A stretch of 35,078 nucleotides of DNA, from the NCBI GenBank assembly GCA_035293845.1, contig DATGMB010000289.1, positions 1 through 35,078 on the forward strand, given 5' to 3'. The position numbers were made by a program, and so were the translations under genes. Below are positions 34,798 through 35,078 of the stretch, in pieces (the first letter of the stretch is position 1; each line of letters begins with the position of its first letter). The stretch comes from DATGMB01 sp035293845. GTDB taxonomy: Bacteria; Acidobacteriota; Terriglobia; Bryobacterales; Bryobacteraceae. Under the pieces are notes generated by a model that saw only the letters and a list, made by a program, of their open reading frames with translations, did no database searches and had not been told where the DNA came from.

Positions 34798-34974
34798 AGT
34801 TCCCTCTCGAGATGGATGTGTCGGGTGTTTGGCTGACGGAGCCAGGTTCGGTGCCATGACGCAGGGCACGGGCTCACAACCGGAGCGGCCCGCGTCCCCA
34901 AGGCCGCGGGCGCATGGAAATTAGGATGAGACTACCAGCTTAGAGGGGGAATGTCGAATCGAAATTATTTATGA

Positions 34975-35004
34975 CGCACATCCGGTCCCTACCGGGTTTG
35001 TGCG
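34975..35004 (-). terminator. Hairpin after the partial gene at the window end
   Basis: CGCACA (34975-34980) pairs with TGTGCG (34999-35004), and CCGGT (34982-34986) with ACCGG (34991-34995), around CCCT. It begins five bases past the stop codon of the leftward gene at 35010. Read leftward it is followed by TCATAAATAATTT, AT-rich but not a clean U-run. The rest of 34798-35009 holds no gene I can support. Confidence 0.5.
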
Positions 35005-35009
35005 CGTTC

Positions 35010-35078
35010 TTACTGCTCCAGCACGTCGTGAAGGTAATTGACCATCACGCGGCGCGGTTTCTTCGGCAATTCGATCTG
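35010..35078 (-). CDS. C-terminal end of an unidentified protein
   Basis: The last 69 bases read leftward encode QIELPKKPRRVMVNYLHDVL, then EQ and a TAA stop at 35010-35012. The hairpin just beyond the stop supports a real gene end. Too little is present to name the family. Confidence 0.55.
   Translation of the reverse strand, partial: QIELPKKPRRVMVNYLHDVLEQ

Overview
The window reads as a chromosomal segment of a high-GC, Gram-negative soil-type bacterium, most likely an acidobacterium of the Solibacter/Bryobacter kind. That placement is an inference from gene content and style: two large TonB-dependent receptors of the Oar type with an N-terminal carboxypeptidase-regulatory-like domain, many exported proteins, a type-B carboxylesterase and a very large set of hybrid histidine kinases. 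No rRNA, tRNA, CRISPR array, transposase or phage gene was seen.

Layout. 1-2906 (-) is an Oar-like TonB receptor cut by the window edge. 3020-4048 (-) is a radical SAM enzyme with a cysteine-rich C-terminus. 4183-5493 (-) is a hybrid histidine kinase preceded by a CRP-like palindrome. 5741-6004 (-) is a small exported protein with four RG hexads, followed by a GC-rich repeat-bearing spacer (about 6005-6430). 6431-9465 (-) is a two-gene unit: a DnaC/IstB-like AAA+ ATPase whose stop codon overlaps the start of a secreted, apparently non-catalytic GH35-like protein. Two hairpins with the same stem sequence separate this from a rightward run: ruvA, ruvB, a HEPN protein, an unrecognised 127-aa protein and an exported thioredoxin-fold protein (9655-12604). 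An extended -10 promoter then precedes a carboxylesterase (12675-14297).

14308-27901 (-) is a five-gene signalling cluster, in transcription order: REC-PAS-kinase-REC, a sensorless kinase, a 2928-residue soluble poly-HAMP kinase, a REC-PAS-kinase, and a stand-alone receiver. The giant kinase carries fifteen 92-residue HAMP repeats, a GAF domain, the kinase core and two copies of a three-receiver block. None of these proteins has a visible DNA-binding or enzymatic output domain, so the cluster looks like a phosphorelay that signals by protein-protein contact.

28048-28629 (+) is a small exported HExxH protein. 28735-32202 (-) is a complete Oar-like receptor. 32363-34797 (-) is an overlapping pair: a twin-arginine-exported PLP aminotransferase and a SulP-family transporter without a STAS domain. 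The last 69 bases hold the C-terminus of another leftward gene.

The strongest candidates for undescribed biology are the HEPN/unknown pair behind ruvAB, the giant poly-HAMP kinase with its duplicated receiver triplet, and the GH35-like pseudo-enzyme coupled to a DnaC-like ATPase. All functions are read from sequence motifs; no database search was run.
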